A model generated the notes under the pieces. It was given only the letters and a program-made list of their open reading frames with translations, did not search any database and was not told the origin of the DNA. A DNA stretch of 64,000 nucleotides from Alteromonas indica. Lineage in GTDB: Bacteria > Pseudomonadota > Gammaproteobacteria > Enterobacterales > Alteromonadaceae. Positions 17,966-26,665 of the stretch are shown here, piece by piece; within the stretch, counting starts at the first letter, position 1; each line of letters opens with the position of its first letter. The translations under genes and the position numbers were made by a program. The stretch covers positions 91,857 through 155,856 of the forward strand of contig PYVY01000012.1 of assembly GCA_003056425.1 (NCBI GenBank), written 5' to 3'.

Positions 17966-18241
17966 TGACAACATGGGTAAAGAAGTCGCCAGTGCCGAGG
18001 GCAAACCCCGTTGCGCAATCGGTGGAAGTGTAGTCTTGAAAAACTCAGGTGAAATTATCTAACCACCTTAAAAACACATATCATAATGCTGGGATTGGAA
18101 GCTTTATTGTTAAAGCGTAGCAACTGGAGTTGTTAATGCAAATACCCAAAGGAACGCCCGCGCTAAAGAGACGGGGGCGAAAGCCAATAATCAGCCAGCT
18201 AAAGATAGCGCGTGTAACTGCCTGATACACAATAATATATA
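17966..18241. other. Probable remnant phage DNA between rep pseudogene and dif
   Basis: No intact gene. A short frame from ATG 18136 (MQIPKGTPALKRRGRKP, stop before 18231) has a basic RGRKP end. Composition is like the pseudogene. I read it as decayed filamentous-phage sequence. Confidence 0.4.
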
Positions 18242-18269
18242 ATTTCGCATAATGTGTATTATGTTAAAT
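18242..18269 (+). other. dif: dif site (XerCD chromosome-dimer resolution)
   Basis: Left (XerC) arm ATTTCGCATAA at 18242-18252, 6-bp centre TGTGTA, right (XerD) arm TTATGTTAAAT at 18259-18269. The XerD arm is identical to E. coli dif. The XerC arm shares CGCATAA and fits the gammaproteobacterial consensus. The centre differs from TGTATA by one base. XerC and XerD recombine two dif copies to resolve chromosome dimers, activated by FtsK. It marks this region as the replication terminus. Arm spacing and orientation are exactly canonical. Confidence 0.93.
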
Positions 18270-19263
18270 ATAGTATTTATTCATTATAAACGGCTTCGTT
18301 AGCCTTGTTGGGGCTGCTAGCCCCTATACTGCTATCAGAATAACAATATATTATCTGGAGCCCGAATTTGATAATAACGATTATTACCGGTTTAATGATT
18401 CGGCTAGCCACAGGCTGATTAAGCAATATCAATTGAAACCGATATCTATGCAGAGCTAGTTGAACCAGCGATGTTTCTAACTATCAGTCTATACGTAAGA
18501 GCTTTCTCAGGTTAGCTCAAAACTGACTAATATGTATTAAAGCATAATCTTTGATATGCGTATCTGCTGAGACGGCAAATCAGCAGCCCAAATTGCTCAA
18601 ATATAAGGCGACGCTACGTGAAATCTGAATTGTCTACAGAGGTATAACCCGTCAGATTTCACGTAGCACACGCAGTTAAACTGTGCTTTAAATGCTCAAT
18701 TCCGGCATCGGTGCTAAGAGATAACCATGGCTATGGCATTACACAAATAACTCTGGTTTCTGTATCATTCCAAAGGTGTGCCTTGCTTACCAACTATTTT
18801 TCGGGTTGCTGACGTTGGAAGTCATATACCGTGCTAGCTTTCACAACAAAATTCTTCATAGATTTTTATTGCGTTGATGCGCTTATGATTTTAGTAAATA
18901 TACGTGCTAGCACTAACGTTAAGCTATCCAGAACTATCGTTCGCGTCCAGGCTATCGATAGATAGACCACCGCTTAACGATATAAATAACTTTCATCATG
19001 GTTATGCAAAATAGCATAAGGGTGATCGCAGGTTCCGCACATTTTTACTTATCTCAGGCTACGTTATGTCATGTAACGCCTTCCCGCTTTGTCGCTATTT
19101 CGCTTTATCTCTATTTGCGTATTTATAGTAAATTGCCGAATTTCACCAATACTGTATACTTGTACAGTTACCGTAAAAAGGGCACCTGACTTTAAGTGTC
19201 ATTAGCAGTAGAGGTTATCGTGATCGAATAATATGAACAGATAACCAGGTATGATTCAGATAA
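18270..19263. other. Gene-free region right of dif
   Basis: About 1 kb with no supportable gene. It holds a 16-bp perfect inverted repeat (separate entry) and a small hairpin GGGGCTGCTAGCCCC near 18320. A 63-codon frame at 18998 is not protein-like. Together with the rep pseudogene this looks like decayed integrated DNA around dif. Confidence 0.45.
18613..18667. repeat. 16-bp perfect inverted repeat
   Basis: GCTACGTGAAATCTGA (18613-18628) and TCAGATTTCACGTAGC (18652-18667) are exact inverted copies with a 23-base spacer, ~345 bases right of dif. No T-tract follows. It could be a decayed phage packaging or origin hairpin, a terminator, or a recombinase binding site. Confidence 0.7.
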
Positions 19264-19305
19264 ATCCATCACGCAAGATAACTGGAATTATCATGCGTGA
19301 TGGAT
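19264..19305. repeat. 12-bp inverted repeat upstream of the recombinase gene
   Basis: ATCCATCACGCA (19264-19275) and TGCGTGATGGAT (19294-19305), perfect, spacer 18 bases, ending 76 bases before the tyrosine recombinase ATG. Candidate operator, attachment-site arm or terminator. Confidence 0.55.
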
Positions 19306-19381
19306 CGTCCGTGATACTAGGTAGATCCAATATCAAAAAGATTTTATAATTATATATCAATCACATACAAAGGTTTTAGGT

Positions 19382-20440
19382 ATGAGTTATTTGACTACAT
19401 CGCCGATCGAAGGCTTTGTTAGTGTCTATAAAGAAGCGGTAAATAAATACTTTAAAGATATCTTTACTAAGCTTCCCCACAATACCCAACGGGCTTATGT
19501 GAGTGACTTTAATGAATTCGCGATCTTTTGTGAGCAGGAAGGCCTGACCGGTTTTAATGATAGTATGCAAAATAATGAAGATTGCATTAAACGCTACGTT
19601 GAAGTGCTGTGTCATAGCCCCCTGGCCTACCGAACTATAAAACGCCGACTAAGCGCATTAAGTAAATTTTTGGGTATTGCACAGTTGCCAAACCCGATTG
19701 TGAATTCAGTGTATTTAAAGGATTTTGTAAAACTATCTCTTTCGCAAAACGAAAAGTATCAGCTAAGTAGTCACCAGGCCGTGCCACTTACGGTCGATAT
19801 ATTAGAAAAGATAAATAACAATGTTATTCCTGATACGCTGTTGGAAATGCGGGATTTAGCGATCATAAACCTGATGTTTGACGGTTTATTACGGGCCGAT
19901 GAAGTGGTTCGGGTACGGACAGAACACATAAACAAAAGAAATAATGCTTTGCTCGTACTGACATCTAAGTCGGACCAAACCGGTAAAGGCTCATATCGAT
20001 TTATATCAAACAGTACCGTGGCGATGATTGATGAGTACATAAACGAGGCGAACTATAATAAAGCATCGCAACAAGAGCGAGATAGCTCAGATCCGCGCCG
20101 CATTAATCATGGTATTTTATTCAGAAGAGTCTCCAACCGTGGCCATGCCCTACTCCCTTATGACGAACAGCTTAAAGGTAAACATTCGCCAATATTAGAG
20201 TATTCCAGTATCTATCGCGTATGGAAACGTATAGCAGATATGGCCAAGGTGAAAGAAAATATTACCCCGCATAGCGGCCGGGTTGGAGGCGCGGTTTCGC
20301 TTGCTGAAAATGGCGCAACCTTACCTGAAATGCAACTTGCCGGAGGTTGGCATTCGCCCGAAATGCCTGGCCATTATGGCCAACAGGCTGCTGTTGGCAA
20401 AGGTGGTATGGCTAAGTTAGCTCAACTGAAAGGTCGCTAA
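19382..20440 (+). CDS. Tyrosine recombinase/integrase
   Basis: 352 aa with a SAM-like core-binding N-terminal domain (residues ~10-110; TQRAYVSDFNEFAIFCEQEG) and a catalytic domain. The active-site residues can be placed as Arg171 (LLRADEVV), Lys196 (TSKSDQTGKG), His297 and Arg300 (HSGR), His324 (GGWHS) and Tyr332 (GHYGQQ), so it looks active. It lies 1.1 kb right of dif and is not XerC or XerD by length and sequence. It may be a resident integrase of a former element or a chromosomal recombinase common in Alteromonadales. No matching excisionase or attachment-site pair was found. Confidence 0.88.
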   Translation: MSYLTTSPIEGFVSVYKEAVNKYFKDIFTKLPHNTQRAYVSDFNEFAIFCEQEGLTGFNDSMQNNEDCIKRYVEVLCHSPLAYRTIKRRLSALSKFLGIAQLPNPIVNSVYLKDFVKLSLSQNEKYQLSSHQAVPLTVDILEKINNNVIPDTLLEMRDLAIINLMFDGLLRADEVVRVRTEHINKRNNALLVLTSKSDQTGKGSYRFISNSTVAMIDEYINEANYNKASQQERDSSDPRRINHGILFRRVSNRGHALLPYDEQLKGKHSPILEYSSIYRVWKRIADMAKVKENITPHSGRVGGAVSLAENGATLPEMQLAGGWHSPEMPGHYGQQAAVGKGGMAKLAQLKGR

Positions 20441-20540
20441 TACCTAACACTATAAAGCGGTACATTTAAGTAGCGTCACTCTGCTTGAGTTCGCCGTGCG
20501 CCATTCGCGCATACAACGGTTTGTTTACTCTCAATGGTGC

Positions 20541-20969
20541 CTATTTTCCATAAGGTTCCAACAATTCACCGCTTAAGAGTACGACACTTTCCAGTTCATC
20601 CGAGAACGGTTTATACGGCAAAGGCGTCAGAGTAATAAGATAAAACCAGATTACAGTCCCCTTCTTGCTAAAAGCCGGCCTTAAATCAGCACTTTTCACA
20701 CCAAAGTTTGCAGCATTAGTATTATGATATTTATATGCTTGCTGAATAGCAGCCCCAACCGACAAACTTGGATCCCCTTTTCCATCCCACTTGGCATTTT
20801 GTATATCAAATTGCCAAGATCTTACGGTATAGGAACCTTCTTGCGTTCCAATTAAGAAGAAGACTTCTTGGTTGTTTTTTACTTCGTTAGTGTATTTCAA
20901 CACGTTTAATTCATTGGCTTCAGCCACAGTTAAGATAAGAGCTAGTGCAAATGCTGCCATTGTTTTCAT
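20541..20969 (-). CDS. Small secreted protein, unrecognised
   Basis: 142 aa from ATG 20969 (AAGGAAA upstream; the frame extends 10 codons further without support). Signal peptide MKTMAAFALALILTVAEA. The mature part reads ELNVLKYTNEVKNNQEVFFL, SYTVRSWQFDIQNAKW, AIQQAYKYHN and a C-terminal KKGTVIWFYLITLTPLPY; the last part suggests a small alpha/beta sandwich. No cysteines in the mature part and no neighbours in operon. No function assigned. Confidence 0.7.
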   Translation of the reverse strand: MKTMAAFALALILTVAEANELNVLKYTNEVKNNQEVFFLIGTQEGSYTVRSWQFDIQNAKWDGKGDPSLSVGAAIQQAYKYHNTNAANFGVKSADLRPAFSKKGTVIWFYLITLTPLPYKPFSDELESVVLLSGELLEPYGK

Positions 20970-21968
20970 TATGTCAATTTCCTTATTGGGGGCCAGCACC
21001 TATCTAAGGGGCCGTAATAGGTAGCTAAACTTGGAGCGAAGCGACTGAGCCTGCGCGTCATTGACCCGGCGAACGCATAATGGTGTTCCCGTTGTAAACA
21101 GCACAGTATAAACAGAGCATGCATCGTTATTAAATTAGTTTTTCAAACTGTACAGTAGACTGCTAATCCAAGCTACTTTGGTTCCTGTCTTAATTATACA
21201 ACCGTTCAATATAGCCCATAATTTTTCTTCTAACGGATTAATATTAGTCTAGCGAACCACTTTTCTCGCCGATAATTCCAGTATTATTGCCTGGTAGATG
21301 AAGTGTTTGCCAAGAAGAGTGTAAGTAATATCTCAGCCGCTGCTTTATTGATTGGGCCCGGTTAGTTTTAGCAAACCAAGACGATGATTGATAGCTAGTT
21401 TAAACAGTTGTGGCCCTTCCTGCACACGGCAATAAATACGTTCTATACGTAATTTAAATTCTGCAATGCGCATCGGTCGGACTACTACTGCCAGGCATAG
21501 AAAGCCTACCAATTTGAATAAAGTACTGAAGGATAAACACGCGGGATTGCAGATTGCAGCGTTATTTCAAATAAGAGAGAAAAAAGCGCAGATGGACAGA
21601 TGAATCATATAGCTTGCTGTGGGATCGAGGCTCCACTTTGTATAATCAGTGTCAGACTATATAGGCTAAATATTCAAAGGGCTTGCCCAGGTAATCGCTA
21701 TAGGAACCTGGTGGCGCGGAAGAACACCGGAGAGCATTTATAGCTTGTTTACAGATAGCTTGCCTACTGGTTGGTTTGTATTCGTGATTCTAAGGTTAGT
21801 GTGCAGTTTCCTTCGCTCTCTTACCCATATTCTGTATGGTGCCGTAATAAAGTAGGTGCTAAAGGCGTGGCAAATTTTTGTCTCTTACTATGGTGATATT
21901 TTCTTGTTTTTATAAAGTAAGAACCATGCAATCGCATAGTTCTTACTATTACCGCCTAAGCGTTCTAT
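20970..21968. other. Gene-free kilobase, possibly decayed
   Basis: No intact gene. On the minus strand around 21470-21345 a short frame reads MRIAEFKLRIERIYCRVQEG and PQLFKLAINHRLGLLKLTGP before a stop, which looks like a fragment of a former gene, but the family was not recognised. The rest is without clear structure. Confidence 0.4.
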
Positions 21969-23018
21969 TTATTCAACATCAAGTTTCGACATATCCATAA
22001 CAAAGCGATACGCAATATCCCCTTTAGCTAAATGTTCATAGGCTTTATTAACCTCTTCAGGGGATATGATTTTACACTCTGGATGAATATTATGCTGAGC
22101 ACAAAAATCCAATACCTCCTGGGTTTCTTTAATTCCACCTATCAAAGATCCCGCAATACGGCGACGCCCGGTAACCAATGGTATAGTGGACGGTTCATCT
22201 AATGGACCGACCTGACCCACAATAACCAACGAGCCATCAACGTCTAATAAAGGCGCATATTGGGTAACATCATGTTTTACCGGGACGGTATCTAATATCA
22301 GGTCGAATCCGTTAGCGGCTTGTTTCATTGCATCTTCATCTGTCGATACAAGAATCCCGCTGGCTCCCAGGCCTTTTGCTTCTTCATCTTTAGCATCGGA
22401 ACGGCTAATAACAGTTACTTCTGCGCCCATGGCGACTGCTAGTTTTACTGCCATATGACCCAGGCCACCCAGGCCGATAACCCCTACCCGGCTACCCTTC
22501 TCTACATTCCACGTGCGAAGCGGAGAATACGTGGTAATGCCGGCACATAGAATAGGCGCCGCCTTGGATAAGTCGAGTGCTTCTGGTACACGCAGTACAA
22601 ATTGCTCGCGCACTACAATATGTTTTGAGTAACCACCCTGAGTAAGGGTACCGTCAATACGATCGGGGGCACCATAAGTTGGTGTCATGCCATTACGACA
22701 GTATTGCTCTTCATGGTTTTCACATTGGTCGCACTGTTGGCAGCTGTCTACCATGCAACCGACGGCAACATGTTGACCTACCTCAAACCCTGTTACCTCG
22801 CTGCCTACTTCAAGGACTTTACCGACAATCTCATGGCCGGGTACTAATGGGTATGACTGGGGGCCCCAATCTCCATTAACGGTGTGCAGGTCTGAATGAC
22901 AAATTCCGCTGTACAGTATCTCGATAGCGACATCGTTATCACGCAATGCACGGCGCTCAAAGTGATAAGGCACCATATGGGCGTCTGAATCGTGAGCAGC
23001 ATAGCCTACTGTTTTCAT
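21969..23018 (-). CDS. NAD(P)-dependent zinc alcohol dehydrogenase (YahK-like)
   Basis: 349 aa, the same length as E. coli YahK, of the cinnamyl alcohol dehydrogenase group that reduces aldehydes with NADPH. Catalytic zinc ligands in GICHSDLH and PGHEIVG; structural zinc cysteines in CQQCDQCENHEEQYC; nucleotide-binding GLGGLGHMAVKLA; specificity segment VISRSDAKDEEA (Ser-Arg after the second strand favours NADP). ATG 23018 has a purine-rich stretch upstream. It is monocistronic. A role in detoxifying reactive aldehydes is likely by family. Confidence 0.9.
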   Translation of the reverse strand: MKTVGYAAHDSDAHMVPYHFERRALRDNDVAIEILYSGICHSDLHTVNGDWGPQSYPLVPGHEIVGKVLEVGSEVTGFEVGQHVAVGCMVDSCQQCDQCENHEEQYCRNGMTPTYGAPDRIDGTLTQGGYSKHIVVREQFVLRVPEALDLSKAAPILCAGITTYSPLRTWNVEKGSRVGVIGLGGLGHMAVKLAVAMGAEVTVISRSDAKDEEAKGLGASGILVSTDEDAMKQAANGFDLILDTVPVKHDVTQYAPLLDVDGSLVIVGQVGPLDEPSTIPLVTGRRRIAGSLIGGIKETQEVLDFCAQHNIHPECKIISPEEVNKAYEHLAKGDIAYRFVMDMSKLDVE

Positions 23019-23774
23019 TTATTACCTCGTTTTACGTTTTGAATTACTATCCTTACGTAAAAAAACCATAATTAGCTTTGTGCTATTGTCACCACCCGCC
23101 CTTACGGGTCAATTCAACCAATAACATTAAAGCTAGTGAGGCAAAATCCCCCGCTCCAGAACCGGTTAATTAGCGCTGTGGCCCGCCAGCGGGTCTTATC
23201 TCACGGTATTTTTGGTGAAGCAGCGCCCAGCATACAGCAGCAATGTCCGTTCTGATATTCGATTAGCACCAATGGCGGATACAAAAAATAAAATTAACTT
23301 AATGTGATAAACGCGCCAGGTCTTGCGCATAACAATACAGCTGCAGACTTATAGCATTGCCCCTACGTTCCTTGTATTCAGGCTAATGCGCTACCGGCGA
23401 ATAATGCAGACTTTATTGAGCAATTGGTTGTATAACCTTCTTTTGGGGGCGAAGCCCCCTGCCGCGTTAGCGGCTTACTATGTAAGTAAATTAACTAGGG
23501 TATGGTGCCGTAAAATCCTTAAGATTCTTTATAGCTTTATTGATTGCTTATGGAGCACCAATGTTAACCACTGCTGCCATCTGCGAGTTTTATGTTCTTG
23601 CACGCATAAGTATTTTACTCAGGGAGATCACTGGTTAGCCCCAATTAATGAGCAAAATTAACACTATCAATTTGATTTAACGGCAAATATTAAGCATTTC
23701 GACGAATCAGCAATAGTTTAGATGGCTAAATACTGCTAGCCTGTATTTATATACAGTATACGGATTTTTTTACT
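23019..23774. other. Region upstream of tus, with three chained hairpins
   Basis: 756 bases, no convincing gene (a 112-codon frame at 23323 has odd composition). Three adjacent palindromes occur at 23445-23486: GGGGG/CCCCC (23445-23459), GCCGC/GCGGC (23461-23474) and CTTAC/GTAAG (23474-23486). AT-rich DNA with GTATTTATATACAGTATAC just before the tus ATG probably holds its promoter. No Ter-core match was found there, unlike E. coli, where TerB overlaps the tus promoter. Confidence 0.5.
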
Positions 23775-24650
23775 ATGAATCTACTTAGATATTATATGAT
23801 GCAAATTGAACAGCACACGGGTGCGCTCAGTGAGCTGTTGCGCGAATTTGCTATTCCTCAACATGCAGTTATGTACCAGCTCCCCCGTATTACTAAAGAA
23901 GAAGAACAACACATTATCGATGACGACTATGATGCCATCCCGGTAACCCGGCTTACTGGTGAAGACGCTATAAACTACGCTATAGCCGCCTTTAAAGACA
24001 TGTACGTTTACGATAACAATATGAGCCGGCGCTTTGTGCAAAAATACCCGGGATTTGTCCCCATGGCGTGCCCGTGGAGCAAAGTCGAACCGGTATTAAC
24101 GGGTTTGAATCAAGCCAAAGCACAGTTTAAAGCGCAGGTACAACAGTTTGACGGCGCAGAAGAAAAGTTCTTTGAAGTTCACGAACGGTTTCATTACCTA
24201 ATTACTACCATGGCTTATCGGAAAGTGTATGGTTTTACCGGTAATTATAAAGCGTTCTATTTTAACTGGTCGCGTCGCCCCCGCGTTGAAGCTGACACCA
24301 AAGCCAACTGGTTGGAAAAATTGGGACGGGCAAAGACCGCTATTCCAGCTAACCATACTAAATCTTCCTGGTATGCCCTTATCGATCAGGAAATTGACAC
24401 AGTAACCGCGCTTGATGTCGAGAAATTAAGTATACGCCGTCCTATTAAGCTACGCCCAGAGTGTTCAGTTCGTGACACCGATGGGAAAATGCTCGGTTAC
24501 AGTGCCGGCCTGCCCTTTTTACTGACTGATTTTCATCAGCCACCGAAAGTCAGCATATTAAAGGACTATAGTCGTACGCCCCCGGTAACGCGAAGCGGAC
24601 GCTGGCAATTGATTTTACCCCGCCTTCATTTGTATCAAAAGCTTGAGTAG
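23775..24650 (+). CDS. tus: Replication terminus site-binding protein Tus
   Basis: 291 aa (E. coli Tus is 309). It binds Ter sites as a monomer and blocks the replicative helicase from one side. The C-terminus LILPRLHLYQKLE aligns with the E. coli end LIIPRLHLY; IRRPIKLRPE aligns with IKRPVKVQP. FFEVHERFHYLITTMAYR aligns without gaps to the E. coli stretch around residues 140-157, so the pocket residues for the flipped cytosine (Phe140, His144, Leu150 in E. coli) are matched by Phe132, His136 and Leu142. It lies 5.5 kb from dif, and a Ter-like site is at 60639-60655. It appears monocistronic. Confidence 0.92.
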   Translation: MNLLRYYMMQIEQHTGALSELLREFAIPQHAVMYQLPRITKEEEQHIIDDDYDAIPVTRLTGEDAINYAIAAFKDMYVYDNNMSRRFVQKYPGFVPMACPWSKVEPVLTGLNQAKAQFKAQVQQFDGAEEKFFEVHERFHYLITTMAYRKVYGFTGNYKAFYFNWSRRPRVEADTKANWLEKLGRAKTAIPANHTKSSWYALIDQEIDTVTALDVEKLSIRRPIKLRPECSVRDTDGKMLGYSAGLPFLLTDFHQPPKVSILKDYSRTPPVTRSGRWQLILPRLHLYQKLE

Positions 24651-24825
24651 GTCGAATAACCAGACCGGCTAAAAACGTCGTTAATCTGGTCAACCTGGCG
24701 GGAATTCCCGTCGTTCAAGCGAATCGCCAATTACGCTGTGTTTTGCGACAAAGACTGCGGCGATGGCTGATCCGCTTAATCACTTGAACCTGTAACAGTA
24801 TTGTCTTCCTTAACTTTTTGTATCT

Positions 24826-26493
24826 ATGACAACTGACTCGGGTTACGTTCCCCAACACGGCTGTGCTATTTCTGTCGCGGTTATCGGCGCGGGGCCTGCT
24901 ACTGCCTATTTACTTGCTGCTCTAGCCACTAAAGCAAATGGCGTATGTCCCAAAATTTCTATTTTCGAGAGCTCAGCTATTGTAGGGCGTGGTACCCCAT
25001 ACAATGCTTACTCAAGCCAATACCAGTTATTATCAAACCTTGGTGCAGATGAAATCCCGTCTTTACATATTGCCTTTTCGCAATGGTGCGTCGATAACCA
25101 CATTCAGTTTCAGCAAAAAATTGTACCTCGCTATCTTATCGGCCAGTACCTTGAACATGCATTTCGCTATTACATGAATAAACTGGGTTCTCGCCTATCT
25201 TTATACACCCAGTGCCCAGTGGTAAGAATAGAACCCACCGCGCAGCGAACTTATCGCTTACATACTGCAACTGCTTTACTGGGCACATTTGATTATGTCG
25301 TGGTAAATACTGGTCATGGTAGTATTTTTCACCATGCCGAAACTGAACCTCAATATACCAGCGCCGCCGCTCACCGATACTTTGATGGCCCTTACCCGCT
25401 ACAAAAAATTCTCAATACCGAGCTTCAGGAACTTGTATTACGGGGCGCCTCGCTATCAGCCATTGATTGTGCGTTGGCAGTGGCGCACAAATACGGAAGC
25501 TTTAGCCAGCAGCGCGGTAAGTATAGCTTCCATGCGCGTAAGCCACTGCACATAACGATGTATTCAACCTCGGGTAAATTACCCGGGCCGTGGTTTGCTT
25601 CACTTGACTTGGTTGCCCCCATTACTGAAGCTATAAACCAGTTAATTGGCGATAATACATCAATCAGTCTGGAAGCCGTTTTTAAAGCAGGGTTTGTAGA
25701 TTTTCTTGCCAAGTATGCGCCATCTGTTTATCTGCAAATTCGTAGTATGGCAATGCACCAGGTGATTGACTATTTACTGTCTAACCGGGCCTTGTTAGAC
25801 GTCAACACGTTGTTGAAAATAGAGTATATATCGTCTTCCAACAATGCTGCTAACCAGGAAAACTGGCAAGGTGTACTGGAATGTTTTGGCGACTGCTTAC
25901 ATGCCTGTGCAAACGAATTATCCGCACAAGATAAGCAGCGCTACGAGAGCGTATTAAAGCCGTTTATCGCGAAAGCCAACGCTGCATTACCCGCCACCAG
26001 CGCAGCGAAAATTCATGCTTTACTGCGCGCGGGGAATATTACACTGATTAGCCAGCAAATTAGCCGTGATACGTTTGCTAAAGGCTTACCTCGCCATATC
26101 GATACCGCCCTGTACGTTGATTGCACCAGCAGTAACAATCTCTCCGGCGTGGGAATTATGTTACAGCCCTTGATAGAGGCAGGTTACCTTACCCACACGC
26201 GGGAGGAAATTACCGAGCCCTTGGATCTTAACGTCACGCCACATTTTGAGGCGATAAACGCGCACAACCGCCCAGCCGGACTATTTATTGGGGCACAAAC
26301 ATTATTAGGCTCTACGCTGATGACACTGCCGGGGCTATCACTTAGCCACACTATCGCAGGCCAAATCGCCCACCGCCTGGTAACCGGTAAAGGCGCTAGC
26401 GCTCAACCGGCAAACAACGCTCTTGCTGAAGCGTCTGAAGACAGCCAGCATGGTGACTCGACCGCAGATACGACGCTAACGACCGCGGGGTAA
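24826..26493 (+). CDS. FAD/NAD(P)-binding protein (NAD_binding_9 type)
   Basis: 555 aa. N-terminal dinucleotide-binding fold VAVIGAGPATAYLLAAL, then IFESSAIVGRGTPYNAY and QYQLLSNLGADEIPSL, typical of the FAD-NAD(P)-binding (PF13454-like) proteins; a second Rossmann-like motif around VLRGASLSAIDCALAVAHKYG. A C-terminal LSHTIAGQIAHRLVTG closes the flavin domain, followed by a low-complexity tail. Probable oxidoreductase of unknown substrate. ATG 24826 lacks a clear ribosome binding site. Downstream DUF945 is 172 bases away. Confidence 0.75.
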   Translation: MTTDSGYVPQHGCAISVAVIGAGPATAYLLAALATKANGVCPKISIFESSAIVGRGTPYNAYSSQYQLLSNLGADEIPSLHIAFSQWCVDNHIQFQQKIVPRYLIGQYLEHAFRYYMNKLGSRLSLYTQCPVVRIEPTAQRTYRLHTATALLGTFDYVVVNTGHGSIFHHAETEPQYTSAAAHRYFDGPYPLQKILNTELQELVLRGASLSAIDCALAVAHKYGSFSQQRGKYSFHARKPLHITMYSTSGKLPGPWFASLDLVAPITEAINQLIGDNTSISLEAVFKAGFVDFLAKYAPSVYLQIRSMAMHQVIDYLLSNRALLDVNTLLKIEYISSSNNAANQENWQGVLECFGDCLHACANELSAQDKQRYESVLKPFIAKANAALPATSAAKIHALLRAGNITLISQQISRDTFAKGLPRHIDTALYVDCTSSNNLSGVGIMLQPLIEAGYLTHTREEITEPLDLNVTPHFEAINAHNRPAGLFIGAQTLLGSTLMTLPGLSLSHTIAGQIAHRLVTGKGASAQPANNALAEASEDSQHGDSTADTTLTTAG

Positions 26494-26665
26494 TAGCAGG
26501 CTTTCACATTTGCTTGAGGTCAATTTTATGATTTTTGCATATTGAAACTACCCGCTAGTTCGGTAAGGTAGACGCACTTTTTTTATTAACGTGCAGCAGG
26601 CGTAATATCAACGCACTGATAAGTGAATCAATATTGAATTTACTGCACCAACACAGGATGTCGCA

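Noticed and set aside
23323..23661. 112-codon frame upstream of tus
   Set aside because: Crosses the three-hairpin chain and has no family-like segments or ribosome binding site.
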